A DNA stretch of 64,000 nt from the NCBI RefSeq assembly GCF_902729355.1, contig NZ_CACVCC010000001.1, forward strand, positions 62,001-126,000, in the 5' to 3' direction. This DNA comes from Streptococcus sp. S784/96/1 (GTDB lineage Bacteria; Bacillota; Bacilli; Lactobacillales; Streptococcaceae). Within the stretch, counting starts at the first letter, position 1, and each line of letters opens with the position of its first letter. This document shows, one piece after another, positions 27,346-36,392 of the stretch. The notes below the pieces were generated by a model that saw nothing but the letters and a program-made list of their open reading frames with translations, had not been told where the DNA came from and searched no databases. Both the position numbers and the translations under genes were made by a program.

Positions 27346-27834
27346 ATGATTAAACTTTTTGGGAAAATCAGATATCATTGGCAACCAGAGTTATCATGGT
27401 TATTGATTTATTGGTCACTGACCTTTTTACCTATTTTTATTGGTTTGTCCATGCTCTATGAAAAAACAGACGTTCCAATGGCATTTTTTGTTATGATAGG
27501 AGTATTTGGGACCCTGTTTAGTCTTGGCTTCCATCGTTACTTTATCATTGGAGACGATGGTCGCTTAGAGATTGTCGATAGTCAGTTTTGGAAGCAAACC
27601 TATGTGCTCATTTCTGATATTGAGAAAGTAGAAGTAACCAAGACCACTTTAAGTTTAGTTTTGACAAACGGTCAAAGCCAGTTATACTACATGAGAAAGT
27701 GGCCTAAGAAATATTTTCTGGATGCTCTTGCCATTCACCCAGATTTTGTGGGAGAAGTTGAGCTTTTGGATAATTTTATCAAGTTGGACTATTTTGAACA
27801 CTACCAGGACGACAAAAAGGTTTCTACTCATTAA
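27346..27834 (+). CDS. EbsA family membrane protein
   Basis: A 162-residue protein starting MIKLFGKIRYHWQPELSW, with two hydrophobic segments (about 18-38 and 47-67) and a soluble C-terminal domain. I recognise it as the EbsA-like family common next to ferredoxin in streptococci; the name comes from an enterococcal pheromone-related gene, and the true function is unknown. ATG 27346 is preferred over 27328 because GGGGAAGTGAC lies just upstream of it. Its 3' end overlaps the convergent ferredoxin gene by 11 bases. Confidence 0.75.
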   Translation: MIKLFGKIRYHWQPELSWLLIYWSLTFLPIFIGLSMLYEKTDVPMAFFVMIGVFGTLFSLGFHRYFIIGDDGRLEIVDSQFWKQTYVLISDIEKVEVTKTTLSLVLTNGQSQLYYMRKWPKKYFLDALAIHPDFVGEVELLDNFIKLDYFEHYQDDKKVSTH

Positions 27835-28021
27835 TAAGGGCCTTGGTTGGGCAGGATTTGACGGCGAGAAGTGTGTCATGATCTGTGTCATCAAACTGTT
27901 GAGTGAGTAGATTGCTATTAGTGAATTTAACAATGCCGTCATCATGATAATCAAAGGCTGTTGAGTAGGTTTGGCAAAGGCCACAAGCAATACATTTTTC
28001 TGGAATTATAGATACTTTCAT
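27824..28021 (-). CDS. Ferredoxin (single [4Fe-4S] type)
   Basis: A 65-residue protein with cysteines in PEKCIACGLCQ (10, 13, 16) and a fourth in SCPTKAL (57), the pattern of one [4Fe-4S] cluster. It is an electron carrier; its partner is not encoded nearby. I take ATG 28021, which gives the conserved MKVSIIPEKC start; the longer frame to 28153 would run across the LysM gene's start. It is convergent with the EbsA gene and divergent from the LysM gene, the usual streptococcal setting. Confidence 0.88.
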   Translation of the reverse strand: MKVSIIPEKCIACGLCQTYSTAFDYHDDGIVKFTNSNLLTQQFDDTDHDTLLAVKSCPTKALINE

Positions 28022-28066
28022 GGTATCATTGTAATATGAATTTTTAGATTTAACAAGGGAGAAATC

Positions 28067-28564
28067 ATGAGTAAAGAACCATGGGAAGAGCAGGTGTTTC
28101 CCAAAGATGAACAGGGAGAGTCTAGGAAAGAGCGAAAAAATGCTGGCGTTCAAACACCGATTTTGACAATTTTGCTGAGTATCTTTTTCGTTATTTTTGT
28201 TGGAGTTTTATTGTTCGCTTTCTATACCTCAAATGGCAATACGAGTCGTGAAGAGGCTACAACTGGTTTTTACGGTGCTTCTACTCAAGTTGATACTAAA
28301 AATAAAAAATCAGAGTCTGATTCTAGCGAAACGCAGTCAGTATCACAATTAGAAGAACCCACTGAAACGACCAGTGTTAGTCAGACTGAAGCGGTTATCC
28401 GAAATGGTGGAACGACGGTTGTAGAAGCAGGTGAGGGGGCGGGGGCTATTGCGGCACGTGTTGGAATATCTTTAGACAAGCTTTACGCCTTAAATCCTGA
28501 AAAAATGACTGGTCCTGGTGGAACGTGGTGGGCAAATCCTGGCGATGTGGTTTACATTGATTAG
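28067..28564 (+). CDS. LysM-domain surface-associated protein (SAG1386/EF1546 family)
   Basis: A 165-residue membrane-anchored protein: a charged cytoplasmic N-terminus (1-29), one transmembrane segment (about 30-52), a Ser/Thr/Glu-rich linker (55-105) and a C-terminal LysM-like domain (about 112-165, VVEAGEGAGAIAARVGISLDKLYALNP). The LysM would bind peptidoglycan outside the cell. GGGAG precedes the ATG. It is 10 bases ahead of cmk and probably co-transcribed with it. Confidence 0.85.
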   Translation: MSKEPWEEQVFPKDEQGESRKERKNAGVQTPILTILLSIFFVIFVGVLLFAFYTSNGNTSREEATTGFYGASTQVDTKNKKSESDSSETQSVSQLEEPTETTSVSQTEAVIRNGGTTVVEAGEGAGAIAARVGISLDKLYALNPEKMTGPGGTWWANPGDVVYID

Positions 28565-28574
28565 AAAGTAAGAC

Positions 28575-29255
28575 ATGAAAAATATTAGAATTGCTGTTGA
28601 TGGACCTGCCTCAAGTGGGAAATCAACGGTAGCGAAAATTATTGCTAAAAATCTTGGGTACACTTATTTAGATACAGGTGCGATGTACCGTTGTGCAACT
28701 TATCTTGCTTTGAAAAATGATTTGACAGATGAAAATGTAGCGATGATTTTACAGCAATTAGATGAACACCCTATTTCTTTTGGCAGAGACATTGAAGGAA
28801 ATCAATTAGTTTTTCTAGGTGATGTAGATGTCACCCTGGCCATCCGTCAAAATGATATCACAAATAATGTTTCTTGGATTTCAGCTTTACCAGAAATTCG
28901 TGAAGAATTAGTTGCGCAACAGCGCCGAATCGCTGAAAAAGGAGCCATTATTATGGATGGCCGTGACATAGGGACAGTTGTTTTACCTGATGCAGAATTA
29001 AAAATTTTCTTAATTGCTTCTGTTGATGAGCGTGCAGAAAGACGTTATAAAGAAAACCTTGAAAAAGGAATTCCAACGGATCTTGAAACGTTAAAAGAAG
29101 AGATTGCGGCGCGCGATTATAAAGATAGTCACCGTAAAATATCACCGCTTAAGGCGGCTGATGACGCTATTACTTTTGATACAACAGGGGTTAACATTGA
29201 AGGAGTTGTCAACTTTATTCAAGAAAAAGCGAAAAAAATTATTGACAAGGGCTAG
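28575..29255 (+). CDS. cmk: Cytidylate kinase
   Basis: A 226-residue kinase that phosphorylates CMP and dCMP. The P-loop [16 protein letters not shown], the LDTGAMYR substrate segment and [15 protein letters not shown] are clear. Its last codons contain the -35 box of the infC promoter (29242-29247). The neighbouring LysM and infC genes follow the standard streptococcal order. Confidence 0.95.
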   Translation: MKNIRIAVDGPASSGKSTVAKIIAKNLGYTYLDTGAMYRCATYLALKNDLTDENVAMILQQLDEHPISFGRDIEGNQLVFLGDVDVTLAIRQNDITNNVSWISALPEIREELVAQQRRIAEKGAIIMDGRDIGTVVLPDAELKIFLIASVDERAERRYKENLEKGIPTDLETLKEEIAARDYKDSHRKISPLKAADDAITFDTTGVNIEGVVNFIQEKAKKIIDKG

Positions 29256-29270
29256 TCTATCTGTTACAAT
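29242..29270 (+). promoter_or_regulatory. Promoter of the infC-rpmI-rplT operon
   Basis: Consensus -35 TTGACA (29242-29247), a 17-base spacer and -10 TACAAT (29265-29270) with an upstream TG (29262-29263). This is one of the best promoters in the window; transcription would start near 29277. Confidence 0.8.
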
Positions 29271-29276
29271 GGTAGC

Positions 29277-29418
29277 AATGAGAAAAGCAGAAGTGAGAAC
29301 TTCTCGCCTTGCGACCTAGGTTGTCTGGCCCTACATGTCAAATTTCAGTAATGAAATAAAATGTGTGCGGGCTTGGTTTGTCAAGTCCGCTTTTGGTTTT
29401 CTCTAAAAAAATGAAGAG
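29277..29418 (+). promoter_or_regulatory. L20-type autoregulatory leader with attenuator
   Basis: A 140-base leader between the infC promoter and gene. It has a hairpin GAAGT-GAGA-ACTTC near the 5' end and an attenuator stem GCGGGCTTG (29367-29375)/CAAGTCCGC (29382-29390) followed by TTTTGGTTTT. In Firmicutes this leader is bound by ribosomal protein L20, which represses the operon. The position and terminator fit; I have not matched it to a covariance model. Confidence 0.7.
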
Positions 29419-29427
29419 GTGAAGATC

Positions 29428-29949
29428 ATAGCTAAAAAAGATCTATTCATCAACGACGAAATTCGTGTTCGCGAAGTTCGTTTGGTTGGTCTTGAAGGTG
29501 AACAATTAGGAATCAAGCCATTGTCAGAAGCGCAAGCCATTGCTGACCAAGCAAATGTTGATTTGGTTTTAATTCAACCACAAGCGACACCGCCAGTTGC
29601 GAAAATTATGGACTATGGTAAGTTCAAATTCGAATACCAAAAGAAACAAAAAGAACAACGTAAAAAACAAAGCGTTGTAACGGTTAAAGAAGTTCGTCTT
29701 AGCCCAGTAATTGATAAAGGTGACTTTGAGACAAAACTTCGTAATGGCCGTAAGTTTCTTGAAAAGGGAAATAAAGTCAAAGTTTCTATTCGATTTAAAG
29801 GACGTATGATTACCCATAAAGAAATTGGTGCAAAGGTGTTAGCAGAATTTGCTGAAGCAACACAAGATATTGCAATTATTGAGCAACGCGCTAAAATGGA
29901 TGGGCGCCAAATGTTCATGCAACTTGCACCAATCCCTGACAAGAAATAG
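29428..29949 (+). CDS. infC: Translation initiation factor IF-3
   Basis: IF-3, which binds the 30S subunit and checks the start codon: N-terminal domain ([22 protein letters not shown]), lysine-rich linker ([17 protein letters not shown]) and C-terminal domain ([22 protein letters not shown]). The likely start is ATA at 29428: GAGGTGA lies 6 bases upstream, and rare ATT/ATA-type starts are the known self-control device of infC. A GTG at 29419 in the same frame falls inside that ribosome site, so it is less likely. First gene of the operon with L35 and L20. Confidence 0.93.
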   Translation: MAKKDLFINDEIRVREVRLVGLEGEQLGIKPLSEAQAIADQANVDLVLIQPQATPPVAKIMDYGKFKFEYQKKQKEQRKKQSVVTVKEVRLSPVIDKGDFETKLRNGRKFLEKGNKVKVSIRFKGRMITHKEIGAKVLAEFAEATQDIAIIEQRAKMDGRQMFMQLAPIPDKK

Positions 29950-29982
29950 TCAGATAATATATTTATAGAGGAGAATTCTAAA

Positions 29983-30183
29983 ATGCCAAAACAAAAAACA
30001 CACCGCGCATCAGCTAAACGTTTCAAACGTACAGGTTCTGGTGGTCTTAAACGTTTCCGTGCTTTCACATCTCACCGTTTCCACGGGAAAACTAAAAAGC
30101 AACGTCGTCACTTGCGTAAAGCAGGCATGGTACATGCTGGTGACTTTAAACGTATCAAAGCAATGCTTACTCAAATGCGTTAA
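29983..30183 (+). CDS. rpmI: 50S ribosomal protein L35
   Basis: A 66-residue, very basic protein beginning [20 protein letters not shown], the standard L35 start, with the normal length. A GAGGAG site precedes it. Second gene of the infC operon. Confidence 0.97.
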   Translation: MPKQKTHRASAKRFKRTGSGGLKRFRAFTSHRFHGKTKKQRRHLRKAGMVHAGDFKRIKAMLTQMR

Positions 30184-30232
30184 TCGCTAGAAGCATTCAA
30201 CTACTTACTGAATTATTTGGAGGAAAATATAA

Positions 30233-30592
30233 ATGGCACGTGTTAAAGGTGGCGTTGTCTCACGCAAACGTCGTAAACGTATTCTTAAATTAGCTAAAGG
30301 TTACTATGGAGCAAAACACATCTTGTTCCGTACTGCAAAAGAGCAAGTAATGAACTCTTACTACTATGCATACCGTGACCGTCGTCAGAAAAAACGTGAT
30401 TTCCGTAAATTATGGATCACTCGTATCAACGCGGCTGCTCGTATGAATGGTTTGTCATACTCACAATTGATGCATGGTTTGAAACTTGCTGAAATCGAAG
30501 TAAACCGTAAAATGCTTGCTGACCTTGCTGTTAACGATGCAGCAGCTTTCACAGCTCTTGCAGATGCAGCTAAAGCAAAATTAGGTAAATAA
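30233..30592 (+). CDS. rplT: 50S ribosomal protein L20
   Basis: A 119-residue basic protein ([20 protein letters not shown] start, then the [19 protein letters not shown] region) of standard length. L20 starts 50S assembly and binds the operon's leader to repress it. A GGAGG precedes the ATG; a terminator follows 17 bases after the stop. Confidence 0.97.
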   Translation: MARVKGGVVSRKRRKRILKLAKGYYGAKHILFRTAKEQVMNSYYYAYRDRRQKKRDFRKLWITRINAAARMNGLSYSQLMHGLKLAEIEVNRKMLADLAVNDAAAFTALADAAKAKLGK

Positions 30593-30608
30593 TGAGTTAC
30601 CGTTTAAG

Positions 30609-30633
30609 CGACCTCTGCTAAGGTCGTTTTTTT
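30609..30633 (+). terminator. Terminator of the infC operon
   Basis: CGACCT (30609-30614) pairs with AGGTCG (30621-30626), followed by a run of seven T. Confidence 0.8.
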
Positions 30634-30698
30634 GTGGTATCAAATTATAGAGTCGTTAAAAAAGGATAGAGTCAAAAAGTCAAGTTTCATACTTTTTT

Positions 30699-30892
30699 TA
30701 TAGTGGATTGAATAAAGGTCAGCACATCATTAAATAGCTTTGATGAAGTCTAGTTCTATCAGAAGCTCCTAGCCTTGCCCTATTATAGTAATTTGAATTA
30801 AGAACATGACGTCGATGAATCATTTTGATCAAAGATAATCCTAATTAGTTATTCTATATTTTGTCCTAATCTATGTTCAATTAACTATAGTT
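30699..30892. repeat. Degenerate IS/MITE-like ends
   Basis: Within the 412-base gap after rplT, three related motifs occur: TATAGTGGATTGAA at 30699, TATAGTAATTTGAATTAAG at 30784, and the inverted form TGTTCAATTAACTATAG ending at 30890. The second and third face each other about 105 bases apart, like the ends of a miniature element or worn IS. No transposase frame is left. Confidence 0.35.
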
Positions 30893-30926
30893 TCTCAATC
30901 TACCATAAAATGACTATCGAACAATT

Positions 30927-30975
30927 AAAAAGGCATAGAATTGACGTTTTTTAAGAACATCATTCCATGCCTTTT
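30927..30975 (-). terminator. Terminator of the Pr6Pr gene
   Basis: AAAAGGCATAGAAT (30927-30940) pairs with ATTCCATGCCTTTT (30962-30975) with one wobble. A T-run follows on the minus strand, 30 bases after the gene's stop. Confidence 0.6.
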
Positions 30976-31004
30976 ACTGTATTCTGAAAGGTTTATCAAG
31001 CTCC

Positions 31005-31670
31005 TCATCTGACAGTTTCTTTGCAGTTAGCTCCAACGAGTTTTTTCACTAAAAGAAGAAGGTAACCTCCGACAACATAAGCTGAAGCAATGATAAGTGA
31101 ATTAATGAGTACCTTTTGAAGTCCAAATTTATTGACATTAATAAAGAAGTAAGCATAAGGGCTGTCTTTAGCGCCAGGAATCGGTAGTTGTAATACCATA
31201 CCATTAAAAATAGCAAAAGCAAAATACCCTAAAGGGAATGAAGTCCAAGTTAGTGGGTCAAACCAACGATAGCTATTTTTCTTATCAATTATAAGCGTAT
31301 CAAGAATAAATCCGATTGGTGCTATGTAATGAACAAGGAAATTACGAATATTCCAATAAGCGTGAGGTTCTGCTAAAGGAGCTAGCATAAAATGATAGAC
31401 AACGGCTGTGATCATGATAGCCATTGTTACAGTCCCCTTTGAACGTAATAATTTTGAAGAATGATTTATAGAACCATTCTTACCTTCCCAGCTAATAAGA
31501 TAGAAGAGAAAACTAAAAACAAGGATGTTTGAAATAACGGTATAATAAAGTAGCATACCAAAGCCATCTTGATAGATTTGCATACCAACACCGATCACTC
31601 CACATAAAGCAACGATAAATCTATAAAATTGTACTTTGGCTATTTTGATAATTGGGTTAATTTTACTCAT
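31005..31670 (-). CDS. Pr6Pr family membrane protein
   Basis: A 221-residue integral membrane protein with about six transmembrane segments and the VVYHFMLAP, FLVHYIAPIGFILD and FDPLTWTSFPLGYFAFA blocks of the Pr6Pr family. Function is unknown. I chose ATG 31670 (MSKINP) because GGGA lies 6 bases upstream; ATG 31676 would leave no spacing. It is divergent from the Mbeg1-like gene with back-to-back promoters. Confidence 0.78.
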   Translation of the reverse strand: MSKINPIIKIAKVQFYRFIVALCGVIGVGMQIYQDGFGMLLYYTVISNILVFSFLFYLISWEGKNGSINHSSKLLRSKGTVTMAIMITAVVYHFMLAPLAEPHAYWNIRNFLVHYIAPIGFILDTLIIDKKNSYRWFDPLTWTSFPLGYFAFAIFNGMVLQLPIPGAKDSPYAYFFINVNKFGLQKVLINSLIIASAYVVGGYLLLLVKKLVGANCKETVR

Positions 31671-31711
31671 TAACATTCCCTTTCTTTTATTTGGAAATCA
31701 AACTGTTTTAC

Positions 31712-31758
31712 ATTATACCACTTTTTTTCTTGACTGGCGACTGAAATATTTGTACAAT
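31712..31758. promoter_or_regulatory. Divergent promoters between Pr6Pr and Mbeg1-like genes
   Basis: Minus strand: extended -10 TGGTATAAT (TATAAT complement at 31712-31717). Plus strand: -35 TTGACT (31730-31735), 17-base spacer, -10 TACAAT (31753-31758). Confidence 0.65.
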
Positions 31759-31784
31759 CAAAAGGATTGAAGGAGGGCGACGTT

Positions 31785-32927
31785 ATGCCAACGATTTGTG
31801 ATTATGTTAACAGTGCTTCAAACAAAGATTTTGAAGAATTGGCTTTGAATGATTTGGATATTGTTTGCCTTAATGAGTTGGCCTACCTCCCTTTTGATGG
31901 TTATGTAACGCAGGATACTGCCCTTTCTTTTAAAGATATGCGCCAGAGATTAAAGAAAGAAAAATCTGCTATTCAGTATGATTTTATGCTAACCAAAGAT
32001 AGAGTGAAGCTATTTGATGCTATGCTCAATAGCAAGCGTTTCAAAGATTTGATACTATCTCATTATGTGAATGATATTAGTAAAGAGTTTGAAAAACAGT
32101 TTGCGGCAATGGTTTTCCATATTCCTTCTATTAATCATTGGCAGCTGGTTTTTCGGGGAACAGATGATACCCTCATTGGTTGGAAAGAAGATTTTAAATT
32201 GACCTATATGAGCGAGATTCCAGCCCAGCGTTCTGCGGTTACCTATCTTCAACAGTTTTTGGAAAAAGCAGAGCAACCAGTCTATGTGACAGGACATTCC
32301 AAAGGTGGTAATTTAGCAGTTTATGCAGCCAGTCATCAAAAAGCGGTGCTTCAAAAGAAAATTAAAGCAGTCTTTATGCTTGATGCTCCAGGTTTTAATC
32401 CAATTTTTTTCAAGAAAGAAGGTTACCAGGGGATTCGAGATAAACTAATTGTCATGAGACCTAAAGAATCAATTGTAGGTGTTATGTTACAATTGGATGT
32501 AACACCATTTATCATAGATGCAAACCAATTTGGAGTGTCGCAGCATGCAGTAACGACTTGGAAAATTTCTGAAAAAGGCCATTTTATTAGCAATGAACCA
32601 ACCAATCTCAGCAAGCAATTGGATAAAACATTTGACCAATGGGTATCAGAACTTAGCAAGTCAGAATTGAAAGTAATCGTTGATTTACTTTTTGATACCT
32701 TGATGGATGCAGGTATTAACAGTCTTAATGATTTAACAACTAAGGAAGCTATTCTCAAACTCTTATCTGCATTTGGGACTATGAATCAGTTGGACAAAAA
32801 GCAACAAGCCTTGATTCAAAAGTCGCTTTGGAATCTAGTGACGGCTTTTGCTCAAAATAGTAAGCCCGACTTTAAGCCTAGCTGGCATTTGGATGACTTT
32901 TTAAAAAAATGGAAAATAAAAGAGTAG
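31785..32927 (+). CDS. Mbeg1-like (DUF2974) alpha/beta-hydrolase
   Basis: A 380-residue cytosolic protein of the DUF2974 family. A lipase-like core is visible: VFRGTDDTLIGWKEDF (about 121-136) and the nucleophile elbow VTGHSKGGNLAVYAA (Ser near residue 174), followed by FMLDAPGF. The family is predicted to hydrolyse lipids or esters, but no substrate is known. ATG 31785 follows GGAGGG by 8 bases; the frame opens earlier at a TTG that would be without a ribosome site. A terminator overlaps its stop. Confidence 0.8.
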   Translation: MPTICDYVNSASNKDFEELALNDLDIVCLNELAYLPFDGYVTQDTALSFKDMRQRLKKEKSAIQYDFMLTKDRVKLFDAMLNSKRFKDLILSHYVNDISKEFEKQFAAMVFHIPSINHWQLVFRGTDDTLIGWKEDFKLTYMSEIPAQRSAVTYLQQFLEKAEQPVYVTGHSKGGNLAVYAASHQKAVLQKKIKAVFMLDAPGFNPIFFKKEGYQGIRDKLIVMRPKESIVGVMLQLDVTPFIIDANQFGVSQHAVTTWKISEKGHFISNEPTNLSKQLDKTFDQWVSELSKSELKVIVDLLFDTLMDAGINSLNDLTTKEAILKLLSAFGTMNQLDKKQQALIQKSLWNLVTAFAQNSKPDFKPSWHLDDFLKKWKIKE

Positions 32928-32964
32928 AAGCAGTTTCAGTTCAAGGAACAGCTTTTACTCTTTT
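32918..32964 (+). terminator. Terminator of the Mbeg1-like gene
   Basis: AAAAGAGTAGAAGC (32918-32931, containing the stop codon) pairs with GCTTTTACTCTTTT (32951-32964) with one wobble. The rest of the gap to rbgA (to 33241) holds only the promoter near 33130. Confidence 0.6.
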
Positions 32965-33126
32965 CAAAAGAAGATTTTTTCTAAACAGGATTCCTCAGAT
33001 TTTTTAGCATCTGTATTTTATAAGAAAGCAACCCAAAAAAACATTTTGAGTTTTGGTAAGCATTATCTAGAGAGAAAATGACTGTTTGTTAGATGAAAAC
33101 ATATGACGGTCAAATCTTCAAAATCA

Positions 33127-33135
33127 TGCTATAAT
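33127..33135 (+). promoter_or_regulatory. Extended -10 promoter of the rbgA operon
   Basis: TGCTATAAT (33127-33135), leaving a leader of about 100 bases before the ATG at 33242 in which I see no clear structure. Confidence 0.6.
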
Positions 33136-33241
33136 AGATAAGAATGAAGATATTAATGGAAAGAAGATTGAGGATTCTATCTGAATTAAATAATTGAGAT
33201 TTGGCTATTCAAACCCTTGATATGAAAGGAACTATAAACTC

Positions 33242-34093
33242 ATGGCTACTATTCAATGGTTTCCTGGGCACATGTCTAAAGCTCGGAGACAGGTACAAGA
33301 AAATTTAAAGCACGTGGATTTCGTGACAATTTTGGTGGATGCAAGGCTTCCCTTATCCAGTCAAAATCCCATGCTGACAAAGATTGTAGGAGATAAACCT
33401 CGTCTGCTCATTTTGAACAAGGCTGATTTAGCTGACATGGCTTTGATTAAAGAATGGCAGAGCTACTATGAAAAACAAGGCATTAAAACCTTGTTAATCA
33501 ACTCCAAAGAGCAATCTACAGTTAAAAAAGTAACCAAGGCAGCACAAGACTTGATGGCAGATAAGATTGCTAAGTTGCGTGAACGTGGTATTCAAAAAGA
33601 AACCCTACGCACCATGATTATCGGTATTCCAAATGCTGGTAAATCAACGCTAATGAACCGCTTAGCAGGGAAGAAAATTGCAGTTGTCGGCAATAAACCA
33701 GGGGTTACTAAGGGGCAGCAATGGTTGAAATCCAATAAAAATTTGGAAATCTTGGACACGCCAGGAATTCTTTGGCCCAAATTTGAAGATGAGTTAGTTG
33801 GGCTAAAATTAGCTTTGACAGGGGCAATCAAGGATCAATTGTTGCCCATGGATGAGGTGACTATTTTTGGTTTGACCTATTTCAAAGAAAATTACCCAGA
33901 GCGTTTACAGGAACGATTTAAGGGGATTAACCTTGACGATGAGGCTCCTGAAATTATTATGTCTATGACTCGAAAATTGGGTTTTAGAGACGATTATGAC
34001 CGCTTTTACCAATTATTTGTCAAAGAAGTTCGTGATGGCAAGCTCGGTCTTTACACGCTAGATAAGGTCAGTGATTTAGATGGCAACGATTAA
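33242..34093 (+). CDS. ylqF: Ribosome biogenesis GTPase YlqF/RbgA
   Basis: A 283-residue circularly permuted GTPase for late 50S assembly. G motifs come in the permuted order: NKADL (G4, about 60-64), then [14 protein letters not shown] (G1, about 125-138), GVTKG (G2) and DTPGILWPK (G3). The C-terminal region carries the RNA-binding part. It overlaps the start of rnhB by 14 bases, the conserved rbgA-rnhB pair. Confidence 0.95.
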   Translation: MATIQWFPGHMSKARRQVQENLKHVDFVTILVDARLPLSSQNPMLTKIVGDKPRLLILNKADLADMALIKEWQSYYEKQGIKTLLINSKEQSTVKKVTKAAQDLMADKIAKLRERGIQKETLRTMIIGIPNAGKSTLMNRLAGKKIAVVGNKPGVTKGQQWLKSNKNLEILDTPGILWPKFEDELVGLKLALTGAIKDQLLPMDEVTIFGLTYFKENYPERLQERFKGINLDDEAPEIIMSMTRKLGFRDDYDRFYQLFVKEVRDGKLGLYTLDKVSDLDGND

Positions 34094-34847
34094 GGAAATT
34101 AAGGAAGTCCTCCAAGGTATTACAACTCTTGAGGACAGTCGATGGGAAGACTTTGCCAAGGATGCCCGTGCAGGAGTGCAGACAGCGATTAAACAACGTC
34201 GCAAAGCCATTCAAGCCCTCATGGACGAGGAGCTACGTTTGGAAAAAATGCTGTGCTACGAAAAGGCCTGGTATGCCGAAGGGATTGAGCTGATCGCAGG
34301 GATTGATGAAGTGGGCAGAGGTCCCTTAGCTGGTCCAGTTGTCGCAGCAGCAGTCATTTTGCCGAAAGACTGTAAAATTCAAGGTTTGAATGACAGTAAA
34401 AAAATTCCCAAAAGCAAGCACCGTGCCATTTACGATGCTGTTATGGCAGAGGCTTTAGCAGTCGGTATTGGAATAAAGGATAGTCAGGTCATTGATGAGG
34501 TCAATATCTATGAGGCGACCAAGTTAGCCATGATAGAGGCGCTTGAAAACCTATCAATCAAACCACATGGACTGTTGATTGATGCCATGACTTTGGATGT
34601 TCATTTGCCGCAGCAGTCTATTATCAAAGGGGATGCCAATTCGTTGTCAATCGCCGCAGCTTCTATTGTTGCAAAGGTGACGCGTGATGATATGATGGCA
34701 GATTATGATGAAACTTTTCCTGGCTATGCCTTTGCCAAAAATGCTGGTTATGGCACAGCAGACCACTTAAAAGGTCTGAAAACATTAGGGATTACTCCGA
34801 TTCACCGTAAGACCTTTGAGCCGATTAAGAGTATGATTGGAGACTAG
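34080..34847 (+). CDS. rnhB: Ribonuclease HII
   Basis: A 255-residue RNase HII with the N-terminal substrate-binding extension (1-70) usual in Gram-positives. The catalytic motif [20 protein letters not shown] and late acidic residues ([22 protein letters not shown]) are present. It removes ribonucleotides from DNA. It lies in the rbgA-rnhB-maa-dprA-topA block. Confidence 0.95.
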   Translation: MATIKEIKEVLQGITTLEDSRWEDFAKDARAGVQTAIKQRRKAIQALMDEELRLEKMLCYEKAWYAEGIELIAGIDEVGRGPLAGPVVAAAVILPKDCKIQGLNDSKKIPKSKHRAIYDAVMAEALAVGIGIKDSQVIDEVNIYEATKLAMIEALENLSIKPHGLLIDAMTLDVHLPQQSIIKGDANSLSIAAASIVAKVTRDDMMADYDETFPGYAFAKNAGYGTADHLKGLKTLGITPIHRKTFEPIKSMIGD

Positions 34848-34848
34848 G

Positions 34849-35400
34849 ATGACGGAACGTGACAAGATGCTAGCTGGGCAACTCTATGATGCAGGGGATG
34901 CGGAACTGGTTGCCATGCGCTTAAAAGCCAGAGAGAACATGCGTTTATTTAATGATGAAGACGACAGGGAGAAGCGCAAAGCGCTGGTCAAATCATGGTT
35001 TGGAGGGACAGGTGAAAACTTGCTGATCGAACCACGCTTTGTCTGTGATTATGGCAGTAACATCTATGTTGGTGACAATTTTTATGCCAACTTTAATCAG
35101 ACCTTTTTGGACGTCTGTGAGATTAGAATTGGTGACAATGCCATGTTTGGTCCCAATTGTCAGCTCTTGACGCCCCTCCACCCCTTGGATGCCAAGGAAC
35201 GTATCTCAGGTCTAGAATATGGCGCACCAATCACTATTGGCAATAATGCTTGGTTAGGTGGTGGCGTGACCATCTTACCGGGGGTAACTCTTGGTGATAA
35301 TGTCGTTGTTGGTGCAGGATCCGTTGTGACCAAGTCTTTTGGTGATAATGTGGTCATTGCTGGTAATCCCGCTAAAATTATTAAATACTTAGAAAGTTGA
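34849..35400 (+). CDS. Sugar O-acetyltransferase (maltose acetyltransferase family)
   Basis: A 183-residue left-handed beta-helix acetyltransferase. The Maa N-terminal domain (MTERDKMLAGQLYDAGDAEL) and hexapeptide repeats (IGNNAWLGGGVTILPGVTLG) with the catalytic His in LLTPLHPLD are clear. It acetylates a sugar with acetyl-CoA. ATG 34849 follows GGAG by 8 bases, one base after the rnhB stop. Ends in a terminator. Confidence 0.88.
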   Translation: MTERDKMLAGQLYDAGDAELVAMRLKARENMRLFNDEDDREKRKALVKSWFGGTGENLLIEPRFVCDYGSNIYVGDNFYANFNQTFLDVCEIRIGDNAMFGPNCQLLTPLHPLDAKERISGLEYGAPITIGNNAWLGGGVTILPGVTLGDNVVVGAGSVVTKSFGDNVVIAGNPAKIIKYLES

Positions 35401-35421
35401 GTTGGTGCTCAACTTTTTTTT
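35393..35421 (+). terminator. Terminator after the acetyltransferase gene
   Basis: AAAGTTGAG (35393-35401) pairs with CTCAACTTT (35408-35416), followed by T-run; it overlaps the stop codon. Confidence 0.75.
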
Positions 35422-35454
35422 GCTTTTCTACGAATAATCAAGTGGAGGTAAGGC

Positions 35455-36294
35455 ATGAACAATTTTGACTTATACAAATTACGAAAAGCTGGGTTAACCA
35501 ATCTTAATATTTTAAATATCCTAGACTATCAAAAGCGTGTTGAAAAATCTCTATCTTTACGCGATATGGCAGTGGTTTCTCAATGTAAAAATCCTGTTCT
35601 ATTTATCGAAACCTTTAAAAATCTTAATAGTAAGGAACTGCGTGAGGAGTTCAACCGTTTTCCTAGTTTGTCAATTTTGGATAAGGAATACCCACTTGAA
35701 CTCAAAAATATCTATAATCCACCTGCTCTGCTATTTTACCAAGGAAACTTAGACCTTTTGAATAAGGAAAAATTGGGTGTCGTTGGTTCCAGGAAGTGCT
35801 CAGAAGTTGGTACCCAATCTGTAGCCAAGCTGATTAAGGAGATGGGGAATCGCTTTGTGATTGTCTCTGGTCTGGCGCGTGGGATTGATACCAGTGCCCA
35901 TGTGGCTGCTTTGAAAAATGGTGGAGCAACGATTGCGGTTATCGGTTGTGGCTTAGATGTTTACTATCCTAAAGAAAATGCAAAATTACAAGACTATATC
36001 TCTAGAAATCAACTTCTCTTGACCGAATATGAGATTGGTCAGGCACCAAAGAAATTCCATTTTCCAGAGCGCAATCGGATCATAGCTGGACTGTCTCGTG
36101 GCATTATCGTGGTGGAAGCAAAAATGCGCTCGGGAAGTTTGATTACTTGTGAACGAGCTATGGAAGAAGGACGAGATATTTTTGCCGTTCCAGGTAACAT
36201 TTTGGATGGAAAATCAGATGGCTGTCATCATCTAATCCAAGAAGGTGCAAAGTGCGTCACTACAGGCTTTGACATCATTTCTGAGTATTTTTAG
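35455..36294 (+). CDS. dprA: DNA processing protein DprA
   Basis: A 279-residue RecA loader for natural transformation. The Rossmann-like fold shows GVVGSRKCSEVG, SGLARGIDTSAH and VIGCGLDVYYPKEN, and the C-terminal AGLSRGIIVVEAKMRSGSLIT block. Length is normal. A GGAGG precedes it. Its presence suggests that the competence machinery exists, although no ComX-box (CIN-box) is seen upstream in the short gap. Confidence 0.95.
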   Translation: MNNFDLYKLRKAGLTNLNILNILDYQKRVEKSLSLRDMAVVSQCKNPVLFIETFKNLNSKELREEFNRFPSLSILDKEYPLELKNIYNPPALLFYQGNLDLLNKEKLGVVGSRKCSEVGTQSVAKLIKEMGNRFVIVSGLARGIDTSAHVAALKNGGATIAVIGCGLDVYYPKENAKLQDYISRNQLLLTEYEIGQAPKKFHFPERNRIIAGLSRGIIVVEAKMRSGSLITCERAMEEGRDIFAVPGNILDGKSDGCHHLIQEGAKCVTTGFDIISEYF

Positions 36295-36328
36295 AAAATT
36301 GACTTTTTCCTATAGGAGAAGTTTTCTA

Positions 36329-36357
36329 TTGACAGGATTAAAAAACTGGGTTATCAT
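36329..36357 (+). promoter_or_regulatory. Promoter of topA
   Basis: TTGACA (36329-36334), 17-base spacer, TATCAT (36352-36357). An extended -10 form TGCTATAGA starts at the same place (36357-36365), so there may be two start sites. Confidence 0.6.
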
Positions 36358-36392
36358 GCTATAGATTTAATTGAAAAAATAAAGGAAAATCT

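Noticed and set aside
27824..28153. Longer minus-strand frame (109 residues) for the ferredoxin
   Set aside because: It would overlap the start of the divergent LysM gene; the conserved MKVSIIPEKC start at 28021 has the right length for a one-cluster ferredoxin.
29613..30068. 151-residue minus-strand frame opposite infC
   Set aside because: Shadow of IF-3 and the L35 start; arginine-rich composition is a by-product of the codons on the other strand.
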